A stretch of 64,000 bases of DNA from Planococcus shixiaomingii (GCF_030413615.1 NZ_CP129236.1:1410001-1474000); one strand, 5' to 3'. Numbered from the stretch's first letter, positions 33,645 to 41,729 are shown. The notes: generated by a model from the letters alone, not told the origin. Numbers and translations: made by a program.

Positions 33645-34959
33645 AAAAGAAGAAAAAAACCTGAATCGGTTGAAAATGGAGCTTGAGAACACCACTCTCC
33701 CTCTTGAAAAAGCTGACGGTGCTATTCTTCGCGGGATGGAGCAGGCAAAGGTAGAAAAAAGAAGAACGCGTACAAAACGAATCAGAAGTCTATGGACGAT
33801 CGCCGCAACGGCCATCTTAATGGTTGCCCTTATAGGGACGATCCGTGTCTCGCCTGCCTTTGCACATGCAGTAGCGAGTATTCCGGGCATGGAAAAATTC
33901 GTCTCTTTCGTTCAACATGACAAAGGATTAAATGCCGTGTTCGAAAATGATTATTATCAACCTATCAATGTCACTCAAGAAAAAGATGGTCTTACGCTCA
34001 AAGTGGAAGGAGTTATTTTAGATGAATCTGGAATGAATATCTTCTATTCGGTAACATCTCAACAGTCGTTAGAAGCGATAAGCATACAAAAGCCGGAACT
34101 GCACAACCAGCAAAAAATTCCTCCGGGCAGTATCTCGTATGGCTATCCGCATAATGGAAAAGACCCTTACGTTTACCACGACCGAATTGATTATCACTTT
34201 GTGGATTCCGTGAAATTTGATGACTTGTCTTTTAAATTCGACGTGACGGTTTTGTTGAATGGACATAAAACATTGTTTTCAGTGCCGATTGAAGTGCCGG
34301 AAAACGTCCGGCCGAATATCGTTTACGCAGTCAATGAGGAAGTGGAAATTGAATCGCAAAAGATAACGATAAAAGAAATAATCGTCTCGCCATTACGCGT
34401 CGGAGTGAAAATATCTGTCGACCTGGATAACAGCAAAAAAATATTGAATTTTGAAGATCTGCGGCTGGAAGATGAGAATGGCGAGATTTGGGGTTCTATC
34501 CGAAACGGAATTTCTGCAACTGGAGCTCCCGGTTCAGAAACTATATATTATTTACAAAGCAATTATTTCGAACAGCCGAAAGAACTATATTTGCAGATAA
34601 ACAAAATCCAGGCGCTGGATAAAGAAGAGGCGTTTCTCGAAGTCGATACAGAAAAAAACAAGTTGATCCGCGCGCCGAATGACGGAAGATTAACGTTGGG
34701 AACTTCGGAAAAATCTCGTGTGGAGTTTTTCTTAGCGGATATTCCTGAAGATGAGCAGAACCACGAGTTAATCTTGTCAATATTAGATGCAGAAGGGAAA
34801 TCGATTGAAATATCTTCTGCTCTGACTGAAGTGAGCGAAAACCAAAAACGATGGGATATCGGCTTTGGTACAAGCAGCTATACCAATCCGCTGCGCCTTG
34901 AGTTAGTGGCTTATCCGAATTATATTGAAGGCGATGTGAAGATAAAACTGTCGCATTAA
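33637..34959 (+). CDS. Anti-sigma factor, DUF4179/DUF5643-like membrane protein
   Basis: 440 residues. A short cytoplasmic N-terminus (about 1-50) would bind the sigma factor, one membrane helix lies near 52-72 (TIAATAILMVALIGTIR), and the long extracellular part begins with an FAHAVASIPGMEKFV segment typical of DUF4179 proteins and ends in two beta-sandwich regions. By family and coupling it should hold the ECF sigma factor at the membrane until a signal arrives. The ATG at 33637 follows AAAGGGGGAG; the in-frame start at 33613 is inside the sigma gene. Confidence 0.88.
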   Translation: MFEKEEKNLNRLKMELENTTLPLEKADGAILRGMEQAKVEKRRTRTKRIRSLWTIAATAILMVALIGTIRVSPAFAHAVASIPGMEKFVSFVQHDKGLNAVFENDYYQPINVTQEKDGLTLKVEGVILDESGMNIFYSVTSQQSLEAISIQKPELHNQQKIPPGSISYGYPHNGKDPYVYHDRIDYHFVDSVKFDDLSFKFDVTVLLNGHKTLFSVPIEVPENVRPNIVYAVNEEVEIESQKITIKEIIVSPLRVGVKISVDLDNSKKILNFEDLRLEDENGEIWGSIRNGISATGAPGSETIYYLQSNYFEQPKELYLQINKIQALDKEEAFLEVDTEKNKLIRAPNDGRLTLGTSEKSRVEFFLADIPEDEQNHELILSILDAEGKSIEISSALTEVSENQKRWDIGFGTSSYTNPLRLELVAYPNYIEGDVKIKLSH

Positions 34960-35003
34960 GAAAAAGCAGGCTGGAGATGAATTGTCTCCGCCTGCTTTTT
35001 CTT
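34960..35003. terminator. Bidirectional terminator after the anti-sigma gene
   Basis: AAAAAGCAGGC pairs with GCCTGCTTTTT, and an inner GGAGA/TCTCC stem extends the hairpin. It lies between convergent genes. Confidence 0.9.
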
Positions 35004-35499
35004 AATCCACTCCAACAACGTTACTTCTTCTTTCCAAAAAGACATTATCCCGCCAAACACCGTCGCGTTTGCCGATCCGTTCCCGCACGCCGACAATCCG
35101 GAAACCATTGTTCAAATGCAGTTTAATGCTGGCCTCATTTTCAGGGAAAATGGCTGCTTGCAGCATCCAAAACCCTTCGTTTTCAGAATGGCGGATTAAT
35201 TCCTGAAGCAGTAAAGTTCCGATGCCTTTTCCTTTTTCGTTTAGATCGATATAGACGCTTGTTTCACCGACACCGGCATAAACTTCTCGGGTGGAAACCC
35301 GACTGATTTTGCACCAGCCGAGTATGTTTTGCTGCTCTTCTAAAACAAGGCGGCAGGCAGGAGTAGCTTGGCGAATCCACTGTTCATAAGTAGGGGCACT
35401 TTTTTCAAAGGTCGCGTTTTTTGTGGCTATGCCTTGTTCGTATATCCGTTTGACAGAAGGCCAATCCTGTTCAGTCATTGTTCTAATTGTATGAGCCAT
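35002..35499 (-). CDS. ArsN1/phosphinothricin-acetyltransferase-like GNAT
   Basis: 165 residues of the Pat/YncA branch of GNAT enzymes. Visible family landmarks are RIYEQGIATKNATFE near 20-34, ETSVYIDLNEKGKGIGTLLL (acetyl-CoA-binding loop) near 81-100, and NGFRIVGVRERIGKRDGVW near 133-151. Members acetylate amino groups of amino-acid-like toxins such as phosphinothricin or, for ArsN1, arsinothricin. It is divergent from a MarR regulator, and an operator-like palindrome lies between them. The toxin specificity is not shown by sequence. GGAGGAAAG precedes the ATG. Confidence 0.82.
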   Translation of the reverse strand: MAHTIRTMTEQDWPSVKRIYEQGIATKNATFEKSAPTYEQWIRQATPACRLVLEEQQNILGWCKISRVSTREVYAGVGETSVYIDLNEKGKGIGTLLLQELIRHSENEGFWMLQAAIFPENEASIKLHLNNGFRIVGVRERIGKRDGVWRDNVFLERRSNVVGVD

Positions 35500-35544
35500 G
35501 CGGGCTTTCCTCCTTAATAGTAATCATAAAATAAGCTTAAATAA

Positions 35545-35567
35545 AATAGTTGCAATTTGCAAGTAAA
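35545..35567. promoter_or_regulatory. Candidate MarR operator in the acetyltransferase/marR divergent promoter
   Basis: AATAGTTG and CAAGTAAA flank a 7-base centre CAATTTG. The layout matches the perfect palindrome AATACTTG-N7-CAAGTATT at 36051. TTGCAA inside it can be the -35 box of marR, with TACTCT 17 bases on. Confidence 0.65.
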
Positions 35568-35596
35568 TATTTTACTCTAAGAGTGAGGTGAGAAAT

Positions 35597-36046
35597 GTGG
35601 AAACAAAACGAGATACATTCCAAACTATGATGAAACGATTTGGCTTATTAAATAAAAACAGCTGCATGGTTGGCGGGCTGGAAATAACGCTCGTGCAAAG
35701 CCATATTTTATATGAAATAGATAAACGAGAAGAACCGTCGATGCAAGAAGTGGCTGAAACACTCGGTATTGATATTTCTACATTCAGCCGTCAGATCCAA
35801 ACTCTGATTAAAATGAAACTTGTAAGGAAAACACCATCTTCTCAAGACAAAAGAATATATCTTCTTTCGTTAACTACGGAAGGGAAGTTTGTAGCAGCGA
35901 CTGTCGAAGAAAGCATGGAGCAACACCTGGATGAAATTTTCTCGCATATGAGCGAGTTTGAACAAGAAACCGTCTTGCACTCCATGAAAGTGCTGAACGA
36001 AGCGATGGCGAAATCGACGGTTTGCTGTAAACCGATATATAAATAA
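35597..36046 (+). CDS. MarR-family regulator with Cys23 and Cys143-Cys144
   Basis: 149 residues with the MarR winged-helix fold. The recognition region is EVAETLGIDISTFSRQIQTLIKM (about 51-73) and the wing is TPSSQDKRIYLLSLT (79-93). Cysteines at 23 and, in the C-terminal STVCCKPIYK, at 143 and 144 could form a thiol or metal(loid) sensing site. The GTG at 35597 has GAGGTG six bases before it; an upstream GTG at 35588 overlaps that site. It lies between a Pat-like acetyltransferase and a Cys-Cys flavoprotein, with similar operators before both promoters. Sensing chemistry is inferred. Confidence 0.88.
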   Translation: METKRDTFQTMMKRFGLLNKNSCMVGGLEITLVQSHILYEIDKREEPSMQEVAETLGIDISTFSRQIQTLIKMKLVRKTPSSQDKRIYLLSLTTEGKFVAATVEESMEQHLDEIFSHMSEFEQETVLHSMKVLNEAMAKSTVCCKPIYK

Positions 36047-36050
36047 AACT

Positions 36051-36073
36051 AATACTTGCAAAAATCAAGTATT
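36051..36073. promoter_or_regulatory. Candidate MarR operator before the flavoprotein gene
   Basis: AATACTTG and CAAGTATT form a perfect 8-base inverted repeat around 7 bases, starting 5 bases after the marR stop and ending 23 bases before the flavoprotein ATG. Confidence 0.75.
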
Positions 36074-36096
36074 AAAATATCAAAGGGGGAAATAAT

Positions 36097-37440
36097 ATGA
36101 CAAACCAATCTTCATGTTGTTCAACAGGACCAGTACCTATTCATTTTGATCTGCCGAAAAAGCAGTCCACTTTACTTCCTGTTGCCATTATTGGAGGAGG
36201 GCCGATTGGGCTGGCAGCAGCGGCTCATTTAGCACGGGCCGGCAAAAGATTTATTGTGCTGGAAGCTGGAGAGAAAGTAGGGCACCATGTGCTGCAGTGG
36301 GGACATGTCCGGTTATTTTCTCCTTGGCAATACAATATTGATAAAGCGGCGAGAAGTTTGTTGGAACAAGTTGGCTGGTCTGCGCCAGATGCTGATAAAC
36401 TGCCGACCGGCAAAGAACTGGTAGAAGAGTATTTAGTGAAATTAGCTGAACTTCCAGAAATCAAACCTTTTATTCGCATGAATACAAAGGTTGTGTCCAT
36501 CAGCAAAAAAGGGCTCGATAAAATGAAGACGGCAAATCGTGAAGAAATGTCGTTTGTATTGTATGTGGAAAACGGAAAAGGCGAAACCGAACAAATTAAA
36601 GCGGAAGCAGTTATTGATGCAACAGGAACATGGGGACAGCCGAACCCGGCCCAAGCTGCTGGCGTCTGGACACAAGAAGAAAAAGCTCTCGCTGAACATA
36701 TTCATTATGGCATCCCGGATATAGCCGACAAAGACCGAGACAAGTTTGCTGGAAAGCGGATAGCGGTCATTGGCGGCGGGCATTCAGCGATTAATACAAT
36801 TTTGGATTTAGCACAGAAGGCCACCGAAATCATCTGGATTCTTCGAAAGAACAACGTGGAGGAAGTGTATGGAGGAGAAGAAATGGATGCTCTTGAAGCG
36901 AGAGGAGAACTTGGTTCTAGAATCCACGAACTAGTTGATAGTGGCGCTGTAACCGTAGTAACACCATATAACATTGAAAAAATAAAAAAACATGGCGACA
37001 CGTTAACATTGCATGGCGAGTGGAACGGAGGCTCGCATGCCATTGAAGAACTGGACCAGCTGATAGTCAATGCCGGAAGCCGGCCGGACTTTACATTTTT
37101 ATCGGAAATTCGGTTGACTATCGATCCAGCAACCGAAAGCGTCAAGGCGCTTGCGCCGCTTATCGACCCGAACCTTCATAGCTGCGGTACGGTCCGTCCG
37201 CATGGTGAAGCAGAATTGAGGCAGCCGGAAAAAGATTTTTATATCGTTGGCATGAAAAGTTATGGCCGTGCACCAACTTTTCTGATGGCGACGGGTTATG
37301 AGCAAGTCCGTTCAGTCGTGGCTTATTTGACGGGTGACGTCGAAGCGGCAAGGAAAGTGGAATTGGAACTGCCGGAAACGGGTGTTTGCAGCATAAATGT
37401 GAAAGCAAAGGTTGGAAGCTCGCCAACACTGTGCTGTTAG
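36097..37440 (+). CDS. FAD/NAD(P)-dependent flavoprotein with Cys-Cys pairs at both ends (CzcO/ArsO-like)
   Basis: 447 residues. The FAD-binding GGGPIG is at 33-38, an ATGTWG motif is at 175-180, and a second Rossmann motif GGGHSA for NAD(P)H is at 226-231, as in CzcO-type and flavin-monooxygenase-like proteins. Distinctive SSCC at residues 5-8 and LCC as the last three residues could bind soft metals, arsenite or a thiol cofactor. AAAGGGGGA precedes the ATG. It stands after a Cys-Cys MarR regulator and a matching operator. Similarity to ArsO, the flavoprotein of some ars operons, is suggested by context and cysteines and is not proven. Confidence 0.85.
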   Translation: MTNQSSCCSTGPVPIHFDLPKKQSTLLPVAIIGGGPIGLAAAAHLARAGKRFIVLEAGEKVGHHVLQWGHVRLFSPWQYNIDKAARSLLEQVGWSAPDADKLPTGKELVEEYLVKLAELPEIKPFIRMNTKVVSISKKGLDKMKTANREEMSFVLYVENGKGETEQIKAEAVIDATGTWGQPNPAQAAGVWTQEEKALAEHIHYGIPDIADKDRDKFAGKRIAVIGGGHSAINTILDLAQKATEIIWILRKNNVEEVYGGEEMDALEARGELGSRIHELVDSGAVTVVTPYNIEKIKKHGDTLTLHGEWNGGSHAIEELDQLIVNAGSRPDFTFLSEIRLTIDPATESVKALAPLIDPNLHSCGTVRPHGEAELRQPEKDFYIVGMKSYGRAPTFLMATGYEQVRSVVAYLTGDVEAARKVELELPETGVCSINVKAKVGSSPTLCC

Positions 37441-37455
37441 AAGGGAGCCATCACG

Positions 37456-37656
37456 ATGACAGTCAATCACGGAGGAAATTTAAAGCCGCATTATTTTCGT
37501 TCTTATTTATCGCTGATTATGCTTTCAAGAAATTGCAATTTGGAACAAGCTGAAAACTATATGATGAAGTCGTTTTTTAAGGGTAATAGGACACATTTTG
37601 GTTCAACGACCTATGAGAATTTTGTAAAAGCCGTCGATAGTTTCATGGAAAACTAA
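37456..37656 (+). CDS. Small hypothetical protein downstream of the flavoprotein
   Basis: 66 residues, soluble, mixed helix, with one cysteine in MLSRNCNLEQAE. It starts 15 bases after the flavoprotein stop with AGAAGGGAG upstream, and is followed directly by a terminator, so it is the last gene of the marR-flavoprotein unit. I do not recognise a family. The spacing and ribosome site support a real gene; its role would be in the same response. Confidence 0.65.
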   Translation: MTVNHGGNLKPHYFRSYLSLIMLSRNCNLEQAENYMMKSFFKGNRTHFGSTTYENFVKAVDSFMEN

Positions 37657-37691
37657 AAGGTTGAAAGGCATTATGCCTTTCAACCTTTTAG
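37653..37691 (+). terminator. Terminator of the flavoprotein unit (left of element B)
   Basis: CTAAAAGGTTGAAAGGCA pairs perfectly with its complement around TTA and overlaps the end of the small gene. The same stem recurs on the other side of element B at 38243-38286. Confidence 0.85.
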
Positions 37692-37693
37692 TT

Positions 37694-38242
37694 TGTAGAC
37701 AAAAGAATAATTAACTTTCTAACGGAATAAATAGACCTATTTTATCAGAACCGTACCGGCACCTCCGCTTCAGCCGGTCGCTTTCCGCGGGCTCGCGCCG
37801 AACTAACTCGGTCCTGGCGTCCCGAGTGGATTTCGGCACTTCGCTGTCCCGCTGGAGTCGCCGGCCTACGCTCCGGTGCCTGAAGCTAGAAGAGAATACT
37901 CGGTGTCTTGTACCATCTTTTACTCCATCCAAATACTTAGCAGTTGCCCTGATTTGAGAAAGACGCCCAACCGGGCGGGACACGCAGACTCCTGTGGGAC
38001 AGCTCGAGCGGAAGACCCCGCAGGCAAGACATTGGCCGAAAGTCTTGAGGCCATGTCTTTGCGACGAAGCTAGCGCAGCGATGCAACGCTTTTTCATGTC
38101 TCGAAGCTAGCGAAGCGATGCAGAGACAGGAGCAACAGTCTTTTCAGTGACGAGGAGGCTGAAGCCGAGCCCACGGAAAGCGAAGTGGCCGGCCCGGTTG
38201 CTTTTATGCATCCTTCTTCAACTATCCTGCACTATGTCTACA
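37694..38242. repeat. Intergenic element copy B with TGTAGAC inverted ends
   Basis: The 549-base segment begins TGTAGACAAA and ends TATGTCTACA. Its first 180 bases match copy A (22837), and its last about 50 bases match the right end of copy A. About 330 extra bases in between resemble the GC-rich palindromic repeats common between genes in Bacillaceae: CGCAGACTCCTGTGGGACAG, a GACGAGGAGGCTGAAGCC segment, and two GAAGCTAGCGNAGCGATGCA units at about 38067 and 38104. Open frames across it are repeat by-products. No transposase is encoded. It fills the gap between the flavoprotein unit and queE. Confidence 0.8.
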
Positions 38243-38286
38243 GTATAAAAGGTTGAAAGGCAAAATTGCCTTTCAACCTTTTATAC
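38243..38286 (-). terminator. Terminator of queCDE (right of element B)
   Basis: GTATAAAAGGTTGAAAGGCA pairs with its complement around AAAT and overlaps the queE stop codon. It repeats the stem found at 37653-37691. Confidence 0.85.
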
Positions 38287-38988
38287 GCCGCGCTTATTTC
38301 CCCAAACCAATGTATGAAGCTGAGGCAGCACTTTAGCATCGTTCATAATCGATGAGTTGATCGATATGTCGATCAGCCATTCGTAGCGTTCCAACAAATC
38401 TTTCACCAGTCGGGCATCATCCGTTGTCACTGTGTCGCTGTTGCCGGTCTGTAAAAAGAACGGAACTGCCGGATAGCGCAAGTGAACATCTTCTGCGTAT
38501 TTAAAATCTTCTTCATCAAAAATAACCACTTTCAAACTGGCATTGGCGCTGCTCAAGTTCTCCATGAAGAAATCCAATTTGCTGAAGTCGGTTATCATAC
38601 CGGAACTTGGCGGCTTCGGGGAGATAGTAATGTCATCGATATTTCGAAGCCACTCCTGCCACATGGATCCTTGTGTTTCTACAGCGACTTTCCAGCCGTT
38701 TTCGTGGCATAAATCAACCAGTTCGCCGATTCCTTTGTGAAGAGCCGGGTTACCGCCGGAAATGGTCACGTGAGAGAAGGATTCCCCACCTATTTGCCGA
38801 AGTTCTTCTATAATATCTTGAGGCTGTTTCGAGACACTTTTACCCGTGCCATCCCATGTAAAGCTGGAATCGCACCAGGCACATGAGTAATCACAGCCGG
38901 CCGTGCGGACAAACATCGTTTTTTGTCCCATAACCATGCCTTCGCCTTGGATCGTCGGACCGAACACTTCCATTACGGGTATCTTCAT
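38281..38988 (-). CDS. queE: 7-carboxy-7-deazaguanine synthase QueE
   Basis: 235 residues of the radical-SAM superfamily. The cluster-binding cysteines lie in CDYSCAWC (CX3CX2C), and GPTIQGEG near the N-terminus is a QueE hallmark. It converts 6-carboxytetrahydropterin to 7-carboxy-7-deazaguanine in queuosine synthesis. The ATG at 38988 overlaps the queD stop as ATGA and has GGAGGA upstream; the longer frame to 39108 lies inside queD. It is the last gene of queCDE, followed by a terminator and element B. Confidence 0.96.
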   Translation of the reverse strand: MKIPVMEVFGPTIQGEGMVMGQKTMFVRTAGCDYSCAWCDSSFTWDGTGKSVSKQPQDIIEELRQIGGESFSHVTISGGNPALHKGIGELVDLCHENGWKVAVETQGSMWQEWLRNIDDITISPKPPSSGMITDFSKLDFFMENLSSANASLKVVIFDEEDFKYAEDVHLRYPAVPFFLQTGNSDTVTTDDARLVKDLLERYEWLIDISINSSIMNDAKVLPQLHTLVWGNKRGV

Positions 38989-39407
38989 GAAAAGTCCTCC
39001 TGTCTCGGACGGTAGACAACGTAGCTTGTCGGTGTTTCCCGGACAATCACTTGCAGGCATTTCGGTTCGTTGCTGCGCGTGTTGAGCACTTCTTGGATCG
39101 TCTTCCATATTTGTTCTGCCAACAATTCAGTCGTCGGAAACTTGTTTTGGAATTCAGGATGGTCATTTAATACGGAATGATCGTATTTCTTATGGACAAT
39201 ATCTTTTAAAATTTTAAAATCAATCAAAAAACCGATCGAATCAAGTTCATTGCCGCCAATGGTAACATTGACATGATACGTATGCCCATGCACCGCTTGG
39301 CATTTTCCTGCTTCTTCACTTGGAATAAAATGAGCAGCGGAAAAGTTCATGTCTTTGTTGAGTTCAAATCGGTAAGAGTGGGTAACAGAAGGATAGAATT
39401 GCTGCAT
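38985..39407 (-). CDS. queD: 6-carboxy-5,6,7,8-tetrahydropterin synthase QueD
   Basis: 140 residues of the PTPS fold. Zinc ligands are His in FSAAHF and HGHTYHV, the catalytic Cys is in GKCQAVHGH, and the Asp-His pair is near KKYDHSVLND. It makes carboxytetrahydropterin from dihydroneopterin triphosphate. The ATG at 39407 overlaps the queC stop as TGATG, and GGAAAGTG lies upstream; the longer frame begins inside queC. Tight overlaps with queC and queE show one translationally coupled operon. Confidence 0.95.
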   Translation of the reverse strand: MQQFYPSVTHSYRFELNKDMNFSAAHFIPSEEAGKCQAVHGHTYHVNVTIGGNELDSIGFLIDFKILKDIVHKKYDHSVLNDHPEFQNKFPTTELLAEQIWKTIQEVLNTRSNEPKCLQVIVRETPTSYVVYRPRQEDFS

Positions 39408-40078
39408 CACTTTCCAACACCTGCCGATTTTTGATCCAGATAAGTTTTTAAGCCATCGTTTCGAAGCTTGCATGAAGGGCATTCTCCGCAGCCGGTGCTC
39501 GGGATTCCCTCATAGCAAGTCAACGTTTTTTCCTGGACAAAATCCAACGCGCCAAGATCATCGGACAATTCCCAGACACCTGCTTTGTCGAGCCACATGA
39601 GCGGGGTATGGATGATGAACTGCTTATCCATTGCCAAGTTCAAAGAGACGTTTAATGACCGGATAAAGGTGTCCCGGCAATCCGGATAGCCGCTGAAATC
39701 GGTCTCACTGACACCCGTAATCAAATGGCGTGAACCAATAGCATCGGCGTAGACCGCTGCAAAAGACAGGAATAATAAGTTTCTTCCTGGAACAAAGGTA
39801 GAAGGCAATTCGCCTTCTTTTGTTGTTATGTCAATATCATCGCGAGTTAGCGCATTAGCAGACAACTGATTAATTAATGTCATATCCAATACTTTGAAAG
39901 ACACGCCGAGTTCGTCGGCAATTTTCCGTGCCACTTCGATTTCGGCTGAATGGCGCTGCCCATAATCGAACGTTACCGTTGCTACTTCGTTAAAATTTTG
40001 CAATGCCCAAAAAAGGCAAGTCGTGCTGTCCTGGCCGCCGCTGAAGACGACCACCGCTTTTTCATTTTTCATTTCCAT
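39407..40078 (-). CDS. queC: 7-cyano-7-deazaguanine (preQ0) synthase QueC
   Basis: 223 residues. The PP-loop FSGGQDSTT is at about 13-21 and a C-terminal zinc site is formed by cysteines in [10 protein letters not shown] and the preceding LTCYEG. It converts carboxydeazaguanine to preQ0 using ATP and ammonia. ATG at 40078 is used; a second in-frame ATG at 40072 lies at a more usual distance from AAGGAG. It is the first gene of queCDE and carries a preQ1 riboswitch that overlaps its ribosome site. Confidence 0.96.
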   Translation of the reverse strand: MEMKNEKAVVVFSGGQDSTTCLFWALQNFNEVATVTFDYGQRHSAEIEVARKIADELGVSFKVLDMTLINQLSANALTRDDIDITTKEGELPSTFVPGRNLLFLSFAAVYADAIGSRHLITGVSETDFSGYPDCRDTFIRSLNVSLNLAMDKQFIIHTPLMWLDKAGVWELSDDLGALDFVQEKTLTCYEGIPSTGCGECPSCKLRNDGLKTYLDQKSAGVGK

Positions 40079-40082
40079 TAGC

Positions 40083-40119
40083 TCCTTAGTTTTTTTGAGA
40101 GGGAGTTTGCGAACCTCTT
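40083..40119 (-). promoter_or_regulatory. PreQ1-I riboswitch of queCDE
   Basis: On the minus strand AGAGGTTCGC, a CCCTCT closing arm and an A-rich segment ending in CTAAGGA match the class I preQ1 aptamer: stem AGAGG/CCTCT, C-rich loop, A tail and pseudoknot with the 3' bases. The 3' part includes the queC ribosome site, so binding of preQ1 would block translation. Placement before queuosine genes supports it strongly. Confidence 0.92.
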
Positions 40120-40295
40120 TTTTTGACCACAGTCAATAATACCATAGCTATAAGCGCAACGTTAAACAGAACTTCAAGTTTCAAAATGAAAACAGGAAAT
40201 AAGCATTGCTAATAGAATGGGCTGCAGTTAATATTTGGATATAAGAAAGCGGTTCAAAGGTGCATCTGAATGATTTCGAGTGATGGGGGATATAA

Positions 40296-41666
40296 ATGCC
40301 GAAAAAGAAAAAGTGGTTAGTGGTTCTTGTTAGTGTTTTTATTATTTTGCTCTTTTTATTGCCATTATTAAGCAGTTCAGAAGAAGGCGAATTAGATCCG
40401 GAATCGAGTGCGTCCTATGACTTGCAGGTAGTACTGGATGATAGCGGCCAATTTCGCATCAGCGCTGAAATTGACGTATTGAATGAGTCTGAAGATACTT
40501 GGGAAACACTGGGTTTTTATTTCATTCCGAATGCACTTAATGTAGAAGAAACCCCGACATTGATGCAAGATTCGGCCGCCGCTGCCATTTCGTCGGTAAC
40601 CGATTCTGGACAATCATTGCCCTATGACCTGGAAAACAACCGTTTGTTAATTGAACTGGAAGAAAAGCTGCTCCCGGGAGAACGACAGCGTGTGAAAATC
40701 GACTACACGCTTCGGCTTCCTAAAGACGGACTTCGGTTGTCCCAAGACGGCGGCAGCTATTTTTTGGCGCAATGGTATCCGATGCTCAGTTTTTACCAAG
40801 ATGGATGGAGCATTGAGGATTATGAAACGAAAGGCGAATCTTACCATACCAGTTACGGTAGCTATAGAGTAACTTATGATTTGCCAAAAGAATTTTTTGT
40901 TGCAAGTTCAGCGGATGATGGAGAAATACAGACAGCTTCTTCTGGGAAAATTGAAGGTGAAAACATCAAAGACTTTTATCTGGCGTTCATGGACCCTGAA
41001 GAATGGACCACTGAAACAACAGCAGCGAACGATACCACACTGCGGATGTTCTTTCCTGCAGGATCAGACATTATAGAAGAAACAGCAGAAATGGCGGTTG
41101 AGGCGTATAACTTTTTTGAAGAGAATATAGGAGACAATCCATCTCAGGAACTGGATATTATCGCTAATGACGGCTATATGGAATACCCGAATGCCATCGA
41201 AGTTGCATCCGATCAGGAAAATTTGGAAGATGTACTGGTACATGAAATAGGCCATCAATGGTTTTATTATCTTGTGGCGAACGATCCTTTTGAGCATGCC
41301 TGGCTTGACGAAAGCATCACGGAATATGTGACGTCCCTGTTTTTATCCCATTACTATGATAATGAGGATTATGGTTTCGAATCCGAAGCCGCCATGGCAG
41401 AATATCCTGGCACCAATAGATACAGCAACCTTCCCTTGGATGATTACGAAGAAACGGAATATGTAGCAACCATTTACGGCAAAACTCCGGTCATCCTTCG
41501 CGATTTCTTTAACGAACGGGGAGGTTCCGAAGAGGCATTTGACTTTTTGGCTGCGTATTACAAAGAATACCAATTCAAGAATGTGGACACCGAAACTTTC
41601 AAGGAGTTCTTCAATGAATATTACGGCGAAGATTATAGTGGATTTTTTGATGAATGGTTAAAATAA
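40296..41666 (+). CDS. M1-family zinc metallopeptidase, membrane-anchored
   Basis: 456 residues. An N-terminal anchor or signal (about 6-27, basic then hydrophobic) is followed by a beta-rich domain and a gluzincin domain. HEIGHQW lies near 315-321 and the third zinc ligand Glu is in WLDESITEY about 20 residues later, the M1 aminopeptidase pattern HExxH-18-E. The usual GAMEN exopeptidase motif appears replaced by YMEYPNAIE-like sequence. It likely acts outside the membrane; its substrate is unknown. GATGGGGGA precedes the ATG. It is divergent from queC and followed by a lipoprotein gene on the same strand. Confidence 0.88.
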   Translation: MPKKKKWLVVLVSVFIILLFLLPLLSSSEEGELDPESSASYDLQVVLDDSGQFRISAEIDVLNESEDTWETLGFYFIPNALNVEETPTLMQDSAAAAISSVTDSGQSLPYDLENNRLLIELEEKLLPGERQRVKIDYTLRLPKDGLRLSQDGGSYFLAQWYPMLSFYQDGWSIEDYETKGESYHTSYGSYRVTYDLPKEFFVASSADDGEIQTASSGKIEGENIKDFYLAFMDPEEWTTETTAANDTTLRMFFPAGSDIIEETAEMAVEAYNFFEENIGDNPSQELDIIANDGYMEYPNAIEVASDQENLEDVLVHEIGHQWFYYLVANDPFEHAWLDESITEYVTSLFLSHYYDNEDYGFESEAAMAEYPGTNRYSNLPLDDYEETEYVATIYGKTPVILRDFFNERGGSEEAFDFLAAYYKEYQFKNVDTETFKEFFNEYYGEDYSGFFDEWLK

Positions 41667-41729
41667 ATTGAAAAACCGCTGTAATTATTGGGACGCTGCT
41701 TCGTCAAATTGAAAAAGTAGGTGTCGGAT

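Noticed and set aside
37711..38097. Open frame of 128 codons on the minus strand inside element B, and a plus-strand frame at 37876-38073
   Set aside because: Both run through GC-rich repeat sequence shared with non-coding copy A, have no ribosome site, and match no family.
39408..39482. Longer queD and queE N-termini
   Set aside because: They overlap the upstream genes; TGATG and ATGA overlaps with proper ribosome sites give the normal family starts.
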